A stretch of 64,000 nucleotides of DNA, taken from the NCBI GenBank assembly GCA_949752735.1, contig OX457037.1, positions 64,047,686 to 64,111,685 of the forward strand, read 5' to 3'. The position numbers and the translations under genes are program-made. Of this stretch, positions 11,241 to 22,174 are shown one piece after another. Numbering within the stretch: the stretch's first letter is position 1; each line of letters starts with the position of its first letter. A model generated the notes under the pieces. That model worked only from the letters and a program-made list of their open reading frames with translations, did not search any database and was not told where the DNA came from. This DNA comes from Lumbricus terrestris (Eukaryota > Annelida > Clitellata > Crassiclitellata > Lumbricidae).

Positions 11241-13545
11241 AAATTTATAAACTATGTGTATATAGAAGAGGTAATTGCAGTATCAGCTAACCATATGACC
11301 TGTGTGGAGTGATATTCTCACCTGCATCGAAGAAGACTTTTGAGTCTGTATTTGTAATGACTGATGTTGTTGTGGACTTATAGGTGTTGATACTCTGTGG
11401 CATAGGCTCAGTCAGCAATACCGTTTAGCCTAGATTGTAATTAAACAGACATCTGAATTTATGTTTAAGTAAATACATAATGTTTTGCTTGCAGCACCTA
11501 CTGACTTCATTAGTATGACAATGATGACACCCCAATCGAATCCTTGCAATGCTATCGGTCATCCTCAAAGACAAGTACAGAGAAATTTCCACTAGAACGA
11601 ATACACAGAAATTCTCAATCAAAAGTGCTGGCTATAGGACTTGGAATAATCCTTCAGTCGCCATTCGGTTTTTTCAAAAGAAAAGTCTGTACCGATAGTT
11701 ATTTATTTTACTGACTCTGTATTTCAGAATCCGACCATACTTCCCTTGAAACTTCCTGCCCTCTGTGTATTAATGCGCGTGTAGGCCTACATAGGCCTAC
11801 TGTGCTCGATGTAGACCTCCATTGTGTTTAGTCAATCTGCAGGATTTAGTTAGGTAGGCTGTGCACTAGTTAAAATCTCTAAATTTTGCTACTCACAATA
11901 TTATGCATGACTGGTTTCATGTAGACCTACATGAGGTTGGGAAGCTCTGTCAGCGGGGCAATGGTCGTTTAAGGATTGCTTCCTCTTTGCTTCTTGTTGG
12001 CCAATTCATTATAGCTTATTTGTATAATAGCCTAATGTTACGTTGTAAGATGCTGAAAGCAATCAAATGTTTGGTCATGGTTGTGGTTATTTCGCAAATT
12101 CGCATTCGTGTATTTCTATGAAAATCTAGTGTATTTCATTTGTGTATTTCTATGCAGTTTAGTAGACCCATATAGAACAATCGATGAACTACACATTTGA
12201 TCAAACTGTTTCAAATAATTATTATAGGCCGATCTCAATAGCAATTGCAGTAGTCTAAAATTAATGATAAAAACCACTATATTTTACCTGCTGTTCTTGC
12301 AATAGAAGTAGGCTACTTCACCTCCGTGTAAGCCATGGCAACTTCGGTGACGTCGACACTGCGCTTTGTACCTTGCAGGCTACGGTCTTATGATAGGCCT
12401 ACCAATAGCCTATGGGTTTGTGATAGGCCTGCACTCTCAACATTTGCATTGGACAGGTAAGCTTATTGATCATGCGCACATTTTTTATGCAGTTACCACC
12501 AGCCTGGATTTCCTCTGTGGCCCTGTAGTCTAATTATAGAAGTCAACAGATAAGAATCAAGCACAAAACCATCAGGAACTAAACGGAAACAGAATTATAT
12601 GTTCACAACATGGGTTTTTTTCGTAAGGATATAACCTGGTTTTGGAATCTTTTTAAAGGGATTCACCGTAGCCCTACTTTTTTTATTGGAACCACAAAGT
12701 AAGGCAGTTTAACAGATGTAGCCTAATAATATTGGCTACAAGTACAATGTTGGCTCAAAGAGGAAGTCATAAAATGGCCTATTCCCTGCTGACAAGGGTA
12801 GAACAAATATTGGCTTAAACAGTGCTAAGAAGGTTAAACGAGATACATGTATAACTGAAAGTCAAGATATGAATAGCCTACACAGATACGAGAAAGGTCC
12901 TACAGAACAAGAGCTTAACTAGTCAGTTAATGTGCACACGAAGTAAACTTATTATGTTCAATTTCATTTCAATTTATTTAGAAGTTTTATCAGAATGCCT
13001 GGAAAATGCCGCCTCTAGGGAATGTAATAGGGTCTTCTAAAGCAGTTCCTCGTCATTCAACGGCATATAAAATATTATATAGGCCCATGCTTATATGCTT
13101 TTGCGTGCATGTACCGTAACATGAGGTGGCTTTAAACAAACATTTCGTCGAGAATTAACTTCAACTCTATTTCTATGAACTGAGTTAACCTAAATTTTAA
13201 AAAATCACCAGTAGTCTAATCTTCACTTACCTGTTCCATATGCTCTTATTTCTTAACAGCCATAGTATTATTTACAAAGCTTAGTTTTCAATGGCGAGAT
13301 CAACTGCATGAATTTCAAAGGCAAAGCTAGACTGCTAGAGCAGTGCGATATCTGTATGTATAATAGTTATGATGACACATAAGCATGCAGCTTATTATAG
13401 TTCACTTATCCGACGGGAAAGTCCATAAATTGCCGCATGTTCTATAAAGTGAACTTCCGCATGCATGTGAATAGACATGACGAAAATATAATCTCGACTG
13501 GCCATTTTCATGCAGTGACACTCAGTGGCCTAAGTGTATAGGTCA
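11240..13545. other. No gene recognised
   Basis: AT-rich sequence with many TAGGCCTA/TAGGCTA words (for example two in a row near 11,785) but no exon with convincing splice borders and no clear transposon ends. The open frame 11903-12121 has no recognisable motif and is probably chance. Confidence 0.4.
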
Positions 13546-13546
13546 G

Positions 13547-13622
13547 CGGTTCTCAACCTGTGGGTCGCGACCCTCACGGGGGTCGCCTGACGATTTGCCA
13601 GGGGTCGCCTGCACTCTTAAGA
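13547..13622 (+). mobile_element. hAT terminal fragment
   Basis: CAGCGGTTCTCAACCTGTGG followed by 'GTCGCGACCC' is the common left end of hAT MITEs. No matching right end was seen within 2 kb, so it is a truncated copy. Confidence 0.65.
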
Positions 13623-13879
13623 AATTTGTAAAGATACAATAGCAATTTCAACTATATCTAGCCTACTATGCTAGAGCAACTTAAAATAAATTTTTACTTA
13701 ATAATATGCTCTTGCTATGTTCGTTAGATTGGGGCAGCAAATTAATTTAGATTGTACCATTTTAGTTTTCAAGTGGAGAACTCTTACCATTCTTCTTTAA
13801 AATCAATGGCAAGGGGATATTAATTGAAGTCTTAAACAGAGTCTATGAGCACTGAAACCATGAGTAATTTTGGGTGACA

Positions 13880-14085
13880 GGACAATTACCCCCTGGACAA
13901 TTACCCCCCGGACAATTACCCCCGGACAATTACCCCCGGGGACAATTACCCTCCGGACAATTACCCCCCGGACAACTACCCCCTGTGCCAATTACCCCCC
14001 GGACAACTACCCCCCGTGCCAATTACCCCCCGGACAATTACCCCCCGTACCAATTACCCCCGGACAATTACCCCCGCGCCAATAA
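13880..14085. repeat. Tandem array of a 15-bp 'GGACAATTACCCCCC' unit
   Basis: About 14 units alternate between GGACAATTACCCCCC and variants beginning GTGCCAATTACC or GTACCAATTACC. Units adjoin with no spacers. Proline/threonine-rich frames through it are artefacts. A mobile-element end is possible; no inverted partner was found here. Confidence 0.9.
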
Positions 14086-14099
14086 AGAAGTCTATGTCA

Positions 14100-14937
14100 T
14101 GTTCATCTATTTTCGAACTCAACGAAACGACACAATTTGCTAAATTCTTCTGTTTCACATAAATAAAACCTTCGAAACTAAGTTTATCTTTCCCTCTCTC
14201 GGATTTATAAAATTCCACCATGACTAGATATGGATAAATTAAGCAGACTGTGAGTATTGCATTGAATGGTCAGCTAAATTATATGCAAGAGCGTACACGC
14301 CGTACTGGTAACGTATGCCTGAGAGCGAGATAAACAGATACACAGAGAAAGACAGAGAGAGGAACAGAGAGGCATGGAGTGCTAGAAGGAGGTATGTACG
14401 CAGATAGATGAGAAATAATGGTAGTATAGCAAGGAGTGTGTTTAAGTGTGTACAATAAGTATTGTAGAGTGAGCCAATGAAGAAAGATGTCTACACAGTA
14501 AAGTCAGTAAAGTTACTGTAGGATAGGCTTTGGCAGCGCTGAAGACCAATTACGAAAATGTTTTGTTTGTCTGTCTGGACAGCTGGAAACGTAGGCAATC
14601 TATTAGCCTATTATAATAGATTCTCATTTGATGCATGTGCTCTCTCGCCTCTCTGAACAACAAGTAGGATAATTTGGAACGACATAGCCTATAGGCTAAT
14701 TATAGAAAATCATAATACATTCACGTAATAATGTTATTTTGAGCAAGAATGGGTGAAAGCTGAGAAAGAATATTTACTTTTGTTTCAGACGGGAAACTGA
14801 AGAAACACCCACCCCAAATCAAATCCTGGCTACGGCCTTGTGTGCACCCAGGTCTCGCAGCCATAAAGCGCCGTGGTATTGAGTCATCAATACCACGATA
14901 TTTCCTATACTAGGCTATAATTATAGGAGCTCTCAGT
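14100..14937. other. No gene; a hAT end near 14,820
   Basis: 14,340-14,380 is rich in GAGA. 14,815-14,845 contains 'AAATCCTGGCTACGGCCTTG', the right end of the same hAT family as 30522-30781, without a left end. Nothing else recognisable. Confidence 0.5.
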
Positions 14938-15193
14938 TGCTGGTTATTAGCATTAAACCAATGAAAAGCTTACTTGAATGTGCCATTCCAGTTGTCATTG
15001 GAATTCAATATCGATCGCATTTCTTTTCCTGTGAACGAAATATTTATCTTTCTTTGAATGTGTAATGGCTATGACAAGAATAAACAAACAAGCCTCTGTG
15101 TAGTGTGTGCACTCTTGGTTTGCCCTGGAATTTAGGAAACACAACAGACCTCGCTAGGTCTATATTAATATTGTTGACGCTTAGACTATAATG
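14938..15193. repeat. Duplicated non-coding segment, copy without Helitron
   Basis: Partner of 9150-10027. It keeps the uninterrupted site (...GGCTATGACAAGAATAAAC...) where the Helitron sits in the other copy. Confidence 0.8.
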
Positions 15194-15520
15194 GGTAGCA
15201 GCAGCAGATATCGAATAAGGAACGAGAAGGCACTGGAAGATCTAGGAGCAGAAGAAACAGTAGTAGACAAGATCAGGAAAAGAAGACTCACATGGTTTGG
15301 TCACGTGAAAAGAATGGGCGAGACTACCAAGTGCGGCTTTGGACGGCCACGTGGAGGGAGTAAGAAGCAGAGGAAGACAGCAAAAGACCTAGATAGATAA
15401 CATAATAGAAGACCTGAACGAAAAAAACATGGATTTGAGAAAGGCCGTGGACACTGCAAGAGACAGAGGAATGTGAAGACGTCTTGTAAAGACCTCACCG
15501 ACAACGTAATGGTTGACGGA
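15191..15520 (+). mobile_element. LINE C-terminal relic
   Basis: Open from 15191 to 15400 with 'KRRLTWFGHVKRM', and in another frame to about 15,480 with 'LRKAVDTARDRGMRRRL'-like sequence. 'RRLxWFGHVxRM...GRPRG' followed by an 'AxxARDR' tail is the typical end of RTE/I-type LINE proteins. The domain is partial and broken. Confidence 0.8.
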
Positions 15521-17034
15521 AGAGAGAAAAGAAGAAAGAAGATAATTATCAACCTATCTTAGATAGCATATGCACGGCGACACGCCCTTATCCTCTGAAT
15601 AGGAAAGCGAATCTGCAAAACGAAAATCTTAGGCCGATATGATTAGTTTCATATTCTCAACGCAAAACTGTAGCCTATGCTCTTTATTCGTGCACACACA
15701 CTAATGACAACTTGGAATTTGACCGTTCTGACTCGAGACGAAAACACAAGTTAAAAGGAGTTCCGTAGGGCCTATAGTTCTGTCTGCCAAGACAAGAGTC
15801 AATAAAGTAGCGAAGTAGGCCTAGGCCTAATGCAAGTGTTTTCACAATAACTGCACCTGCTATATAATAAAGGTGAATTACTAATTAGGTTAGACTAATA
15901 GCCTAATTCAACACTCTGTTTGGACCTCTGGAGGTCGCGGGCCCGTGTGCCTTGCGTACACTGCACACATGGTAGCTACGCCACTGTCACTCCGTAAGCT
16001 AATCTTCACTAAGTCTTACCTGATCCCTGTGGTCTCAAGGCCACATAATCTAACCCTTCGATCCTAGAGTTGACTTTTGCCAGAAGAAGTTTTATTATGC
16101 GAATGTTGTATCACTTCGCAAAAATGTTTTCTATTATTTATTTCCTCCGTAAAGTATACTGTGCGTTTGCTGGTGGTCTATTAAAGAATAGGCCTATTCT
16201 TACTTACTTCTTACTTATTTTACAGCTAATATAATTAACTAATAAAAGTTGATGCTTTCGTTTAATCAAAGCAAATTTACTTTTATTTTTGCAATGTATT
16301 ACTGCAATGATTAATGTGACTAGGCTCTGCTGTTCATGGGATTTCACTGATACCGTTACAATAAAGATACCGTTACAATAAAGATACCAACACACACACG
16401 TTTGACCGTTGCATTATTAAAGTAAAGACTTGGCAATAGTTGATTCTAGCGCACAGTACGAGCGAAACAGCGCCCATCCACTGCGATAAAAAAAATAGGA
16501 CACTGTTGTACCGCATATTGATTGGCACGACTGTCTTTGCAGTCAACGGAACGAAGTTGCGGCTGTATGGGTGTGCGATTGTGCGTGTATGCGTCATGGG
16601 AGCCCTGCAGATAAAGGCAAAAGGGACACACTCCCCCCCGTGGAACTTGCACCTAATTTTTAAAAACTATACTATTTGTTTTCAACGAATTTCTATGCAC
16701 TAAAACACTAATGATACTCAAGGAACAAAGAGCGGAGGGGAAAGTTACAGCTGGATACCGCCAGTGAAAGATATGAAATAGAACAAATATGAAAATAAGA
16801 AAAATATTGAAAAACCCATGTGCTTAATTTCCTAGTTCACATTGCGTTGTTCTTCGCGTAACCTGTAAATTGTAGGCCTGTAACTTATCGTTTAAATCTT
16901 TTGAAACCGATGCTCTCTGGAAGATTGACAAAACAATTGATTGATTGATCGACTGACTGATTGATAAAATTAATGAATAGATGGATAGATTGATGGATAG
17001 ATTTTGTGAGGATAGAAGGCAGAACGAAACAGAA
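15521..17034. other. No gene; hAT end fragment near 15,960
   Basis: 15,930-15,985 ends 'TAGCTACGCCACTG' and matches the right end of the hAT element 55068-55973, without the rest. 16,930-17,000 is a GATT/GATG microsatellite-like stretch. Overlapping frames at 16,370-16,700 have no motif and lie on both strands. Confidence 0.5.
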
Positions 17035-17624
17035 TGGGACAGTGAGGCATGTAAATATAATAATTATAGGTTACCAATTATATCTAGTCAGTGTCGATCA
17101 TCATGAAACTAGAATATCAGCCGAATGTTTGCCTTCTACTAAGCACTTCAGCGTCATTCACAATGTATCGATATCTCCACATAGGCTACATAATATTCTG
17201 ATATACCTCACAAACAAACATCATGACCTTAAATAGTAGAAACCACGCAAACACGAAATAATAATCAACTCTGATTTAATTTGCACTGTTTCAATTTAAA
17301 ACTCTAAGTGAATTATCAAACATTTTGAAGTGGGTCCTGATAATATTATTGCTCAGAACACCGGATCTAGTATATTCTTACAGAATGATAAAAAAGGCAG
17401 GCGTATACAGTTTTGAAAGCGCACGAAAACATAAGACGAAATCATTCTAAAATGATGTTAAATGTGCAAATATCTTCAATGTGCGTCTTAAAAGAAACAA
17501 ATAATTCAGCACAGTTCTTGTTAACCATAGGTAGCAGTAACAAGAACAACCGGTGAACTATAAAAACACTGAAACCATAAAAAACAAATCGTCCCTTTCG
17601 TCAACGTCTTCTCCATTGATTCTA

Positions 17625-20399
17625 TCAAATCTCCGTTAAACGAAAGATGGTCAGAAGAAACGGTTTCTGAAAATTCTGACCCACGAGGCTCACAAGGGTC
17701 ACGATCTCACTCCTTTCGCTGTTGTAGTGGAATCCCTGGAGGGAAATATCCTGACCTGCGACCAGGAGTTGACCACTAGAATCCATGAGATTATATTCTG
17801 AATCCAAAAGTTCCATTCTGGGGGTACGATCGAATAGCCAGATGCGTCCGTGATTGTCGGCCTGACTAATAGATTTCCAAACGTGTATTGTTGACTGATG
17901 TTGACGTATGATTTTGCCCTCCATGTCGATCTCCGTTAATTCTGTTGTCGGCCTGGGCCAACCGGAAACGAGGACAAGATTTCCGTTTGACTGCTTGGGA
18001 ACTATGTCGCTGAAAGACGAACTATCTGGGGACAACCTTATGTCATGCTGACTGGACGCTTTTGCATCACGTATGACTAATGGAGCACCAATGCCACTGT
18101 GCTGGCATGAAAACACAAACTCACCATTGCCAGTTACGTGCATAGTAGGATTTGACAGGTAGACACTACTACCGAACGGTGTCAACGTGTACCTGCTTTT
18201 ACTATCTTTGGCCATGCGCAGAACCGATGATTGGCTATACATGACTCTGCATAGTACATAGACGCAGTTTGAGACGCTGCAGCCTGCTATGCTGACCGGA
18301 CGATATCCTGATAGCGAGATGACATCTTTCACCACCGCCATATTGTCACGGTCGTAGATCTGAATAGAATGGCCCCGACCGTCTGAAGCGCAGAGTAGAA
18401 ATATTTCATCTTTCATTGTAGTTATACTGGTGACGGATAGGTGGAGCGGCAGAGACTGATACAAAATTTCCAATCGAAACGTTCCCTGGGCTAAAAACAA
18501 ATTAACACTTTACTAGATACAATAATTATTGACAAAATAATGCAATGTGATATCTTGAATGGCGAAAAGTCTGTCAAATTGTTCACGCATGCGTCTTTGG
18601 GTCTACATGACAAAGACTGTCTAGATATTGACTTCATTATTATTACTGGTAGAATTATATGTAGGCCCTATATCCTTTTATTGCCTTCAACATAATAATG
18701 TTACGGGCAGAATTATTATTATTATTTTTGCTCCGATGTAGGCTATTTAGGATCCCCAGGTACTTCAATGCTAACTAGGGCCTACTGTTTAAAAGCTAGT
18801 CCAGAATTGGCAGGCCGCGTCTTCAGGGTTTGTTATTTTATTATTATTTTTGCCCCGAGGTATTTAGGATCCCGCAGGGACTTTATTACTAACTAGGCCT
18901 ACTTGTTTAAAAACCAGTCCAGAATGGCCCCAATCATCGATTTCTTGACTGGCGAAAGTGCCCCTAAACGCTACTGCGTTAAACCGTTGTAGCCTATTGT
19001 TAGCGATAGACGTTGGAATAAAAAAGCTGTTTCCCGTGAGTCTCCCCGTAACGCGTCCTATGAATGCACCGTGCTGGTTTGTCAATAATTATGGTCTGAT
19101 TTAATTAAGAAGAAACTCAATACTATGCCGAAGTTGAAAAAATCTCCAACACTTAGCGCTAAGCTGCGCTATATACTAATGGAATAACTCGTTAAAATAA
19201 TTCTAAAGCCGAAAGTCTAAAGGTTTAAGGTATGCTTGAAATAAAGGAGATTTTTGTTCATTTGAGAACTAACCAGTGCGGTCCAGATATCTCTGAAGTT
19301 CATTTCGGAAGAAGCTGGACGTAAGGATGTCGCTCCATTGCCAACAGACAGCTGTAAGTCTGCTTATCACGAGATCAGCCTTTTCTTTCCACACACTTTT
19401 GGCCAGCTTCATACCAATCACTTCCATAGTTACTGCTCTAATGAGGATGCACTCCATTAATTCAATCGGTAGATCTTGCAACTGCAAGTGAGATATAAAA
19501 TCATATATCAAACGTTATCATAGGCTTCACTTTAGAACTCCAAAACATAATATAATAATCGATGAAGTGAAGGCAGGGCCAGATTAACAAATGTGGGGAC
19601 CATGTTCAGTAAAATTGTGGGTCCAACCTTTCTGGAGCACGACAAAATAACACAAAACTGCTGCATTCAACGAATCAACATTGGTCTATTATTAATTCGT
19701 TACTTCTATTTTTTTTACAATATCAACAGGTCTTTTAATGTTCCAGTCTAGTGTTAAAGTATATATCTTTTGCGGCTTAAGAATATTAAAGCGATTCCTG
19801 GTCAGACATTTTTCTTATAACCGGAGCATAATTATAACAAGACTAGTGCGGTCGTACAGGTAAACATTGCTCAAGCAATTTTATGCCCATACCGGCAGAA
19901 CAACGAGATATCTAGACCTACTAAAATAAGCAATTGGGTATTGCCAATATAACAGGATATCTTTGTAAAGAATTCGAATTTTCAAGTGGTAATGAAAGCT
20001 TTTAAACTGGAGAAACTGTTTTGTAAATGAGGGTATAAAAATTACAGGCTACTATAGATTCAATTCACAAAGTTTAGAGCCTTGTAAACTTGAGACTGAT
20101 CTTAATGCAGATCAGCTTACCGTTGTGTCACTGATGGACGCGAGTTTGACGCGTTTAGCATCTTCTTGGAATGCTGCAACAAGTGAAATAAATTGAAAAA
20201 ATTAGTTACCGCGTTCCCAACAAATACTTACTTATAGTAACCGCAGTAACTTTGCCTTAATTAGTGAATAGAATAATAGGCTACGCAACAATTGAGGTTA
20301 GTAATAGTATATTATCAGTAGTAATATTATTGCGTTTTAAAATGTGGGGGCAGTAATAAGTCATCCACGAAAGGTGCTGTGTATTTACGAATGATAATA

Positions 20400-20464
<65 letters not shown>

Positions 20465-21202
20465 TGATATTTCTTCTTTAAGTCAACGCCTGCAAACGCA
20501 CTGCTTCACATGTACAAGTTAAGCAATAATCTTAAGTTAACATCAAACTTAATTACTAACTGAACAGACAGCCTGCAATACATGGCGCTAATAGCTGCGC
20601 CTACAAAGCATGTCCACCCAACGGGGGTTCGAACCGGTCGTTGGCTCGAACTCACTACCGCTCGCAACCCTAAGCCGGGGTGTTATCCGTTACTCTACCG
20701 GAGCCCTCTACCCGGCAAGGTCGTATCCGGGATTTTATTTGGGGGAGGTTTCTTCCGTCCGAAAAAACTGAAACTGATGACTTTTTTAGTCATCCGGGCG
20801 AAATCTTCAGCAAATGTCACCAATTTTTCATTTCGGGGGTGTTTTCATGGTTGTTTTATTTCATGGTGTTTACATCCTGTGCTATTAAATGCATTCTATT
20901 ATTTTTCCATTATCCATTTCGGAGGGTGTTCAAACACCCAAGACACCGCCTAGCTACGACATTGCTACCAGGAATGCATGATAGCCTATATTACCAAGCA
21001 CAAGGAAAACCTGATCTAAAGACTGCATTTTGTATTCCTCACTGACATTGTTAAATGGTGCTCATGAAATCTATGCTATACTTTAAAACAACCAGCAACT
21101 ATAAAGCTAACTATTAAGAACTTTCTTCATTAACTTACGATCTGAGTCTTTATTCGTTTGCTCATCACAACTGGATTCAGCTGATGTTCGTTTCTTCGAC
21201 AT
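17625..21202 (-). CDS. F-box / beta-propeller protein, four exons, intact
   Basis: Exons on the minus strand: 21139-21202 (ATG, 64 nt), 20121-20173 (53 nt), 19274-19481 (208 nt) and 17625-18490 (866 nt). All introns are GT/AG with phases 1, 0 and 1, giving 396 aa. Residues 1-39 are basic and polar, with 'SKKR' at the start. Residues 40-108 form an F-box-like domain ('LQDLPIELMECILIRAV', 'VISRLTAVCWQWSDIL'). Residues 110-396 contain repeated beta-strand blocks ('DEIFLLC', 'IQIYDRD', 'VSNCVYVLC', 'NGNLVLVSG') resembling the NHL-like propellers expanded in marine invertebrates. F-box proteins link SKP1/cullin ubiquitin ligases to substrates, and the propeller would bind the target. The exon structure matches broken copy A exactly. 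Function is inferred from the domains; the propeller assignment is moderate. Confidence 0.85.
18720..18930. repeat. Local tandem duplication in intron 3 of copy B
   Basis: About 18,720-18,835 and 18,840-18,930 repeat each other ('TTAGGATCCC', 'ACTAGGSCCTACT', 'CCAGTCCAGAAT'). The first copy has TAGGCTA at 18739-18745 where the second has TA at 18861-18862. Confidence 0.75.
20391..20462. repeat. (AAT)n microsatellite
   Basis: About 20 AAT units in intron 1 of the copy B gene. Copy A has only a short AATAATAATGATAAT run there. Confidence 0.97.
20600..20706 (-). mobile_element. tRNA-like SINE head
   Basis: Read on the minus strand, 'GGCTCCGGTAGAGTAACGG' resembles a pol III A box and 'GGTTCGAACCCC' a B box, in tRNA-like order. 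It is absent at the matching place in copy A, so it is an insertion. No intact tRNA fold was confirmed, so it is called SINE-derived, not a tRNA gene. Confidence 0.6.
20716..20964. mobile_element. hAT MITE in intron 1 of copy B
   Basis: 249 bp with inverted ends CAAGGTCGTATCC and the complement of CAATGTCGTAGC. Eight-bp duplication CTACCCGG (20708-20715) and CTACCAGG (20965-20972), one mismatch. Copy A has the single site CTACCCGG in the empty state near 5,898. Same family as 30522-30781. Confidence 0.88.
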
Positions 21203-21420
21203 CACTTTATTAATGAAAGTGCTAGGATCTGTCACAAGAGGAAGAAACGTCGTCTCTGGCCAAAATCAACTGTAGGTTAATATTGCAAGAAACGTCAATC
21301 GATTTAAGGTATAAGCTTACTCAAAACATTAAAAGAGAATAGCAAACTCAAACGAGCGCAAACTATTTCAAAAGTTAACCGCATAAAACTTAATGCTTTC
21401 AAAAGCTATGACGTTAATAT

Positions 21421-21446
21421 TGACGTCAACTAGTATTGTGACGTCA
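21421..21446. promoter_or_regulatory. Twin TGACGTCA sites upstream of copy B exon 1
   Basis: TGACGTCA at 21421-21428 and 21439-21446, about 220 bp upstream of the ATG at 21202. Spacing and flanks match copy A. A plausible CREB/ATF-responsive promoter element; regulation is inferred. Confidence 0.5.
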
Positions 21447-21499
21447 CACTAAAACGTGATGTTTAATGCTTGCTTTCCGAAGCAGAAACGCTTCTTTTA

Positions 21500-22160
21500 T
21501 TTATTTATTTATTTCAGAAATTTGTATAGCGCCTCTTCAAGGTAGACTACTCAGAAGCGCTCCCGGCCCAGCCACGGCTAAATAAAACAGTTTTAGTCGT
21601 TAGTTTTGTTACTAGGTGGGCCCGTTGCTCAGTTGAGAGAGCGCTGGTCGATAAACTGAGTAGTCATTATCGCGGCCTGAGTTCAAGCCTCGCTCAGTGC
21701 AAAAAAATTTGAATTTTCTGTTAGCTGCCATTGTCGCTTTCTGTTGTGTTGTTTGCCTCGGGTCTGTTGAAAATAAGATCGCCTCTCCCACTCCTGGCTT
21801 GGCTGAATCAGGAGTGTTCCAGCACTTAGGCCATTAGTGTTCAGCTACCGAGCCTGTCGTGTAGCCGACCTGCGTGCCATTCGAAGCTGGCCGTATTTCG
21901 TATAACTTGTATCTGTAATCATTCTGCTGTCTGTCAGATTGAATGTTAATAAACGAAGATGATTATTATTTCAGGTTCTTAAGGAACAGAGTGGAGTGAC
22001 CCCTGGGAATTAAGCGCAGTGTAACAGGGAGACCATTACAAGCTGTAGGACCAGCAACAGAGAATGAACGACGCTGTCGGCTAGCAGTCCGTGAGCAGAG
22101 AAACAGAAGCTCACCTTGCTTCACCGATCGAAGGGTGGATCGACGCTGAACTCCCAAGGT
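21500..22160 (-). mobile_element. L2-like LINE 3' end, split by a SINE
   Basis: Minus strand. The coding tail at 22157-21966 has 'RSFSVAGPTACNGLPVTLRL', close to the copy at 10,485. The 3' end at 21,500-21,610 has 'AGCGCCTCTTCAAGG' and finishes in an AAAT repeat. Between them sits a foreign block, about 21,612-21,962. Confidence 0.85.
21612..21962 (+). mobile_element. tRNA-derived SINE inside the LINE
   Basis: Starts with a tRNA-like head: 'TGCTCAGTTGAGAGAGCGC' as A box and 'GAGTTCAAGCCTC' as B box. A unique body follows, ending 'TTAATAAACGAAGATGATTATTATTT'-like sequence. Its head differs from the SINE at 34951 and 54124, so it is another family. LINE sequence resumes on either side. Confidence 0.75.
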
Positions 22161-22174
22161 GTTTTCTTATAGGC

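Larger units (their letters stand above)
17035..21475. repeat. Segmental duplication, copy B
   Basis: Partner of 1005-7680, with the same exon order and the same intergenic landmarks (for example 'GTCAGTGTCGATCATC' near 17,090 and 1,060). Copy B has its own insertions in intron 1: an AAT microsatellite, a tRNA-like SINE and a hAT MITE (20716-20964), none of them in copy A. Confidence 0.85.

Noticed and set aside
13880..14085. CRISPR-like array
   Set aside because: Units are contiguous with no unique spacers, no cas genes, and the genome is eukaryotic.
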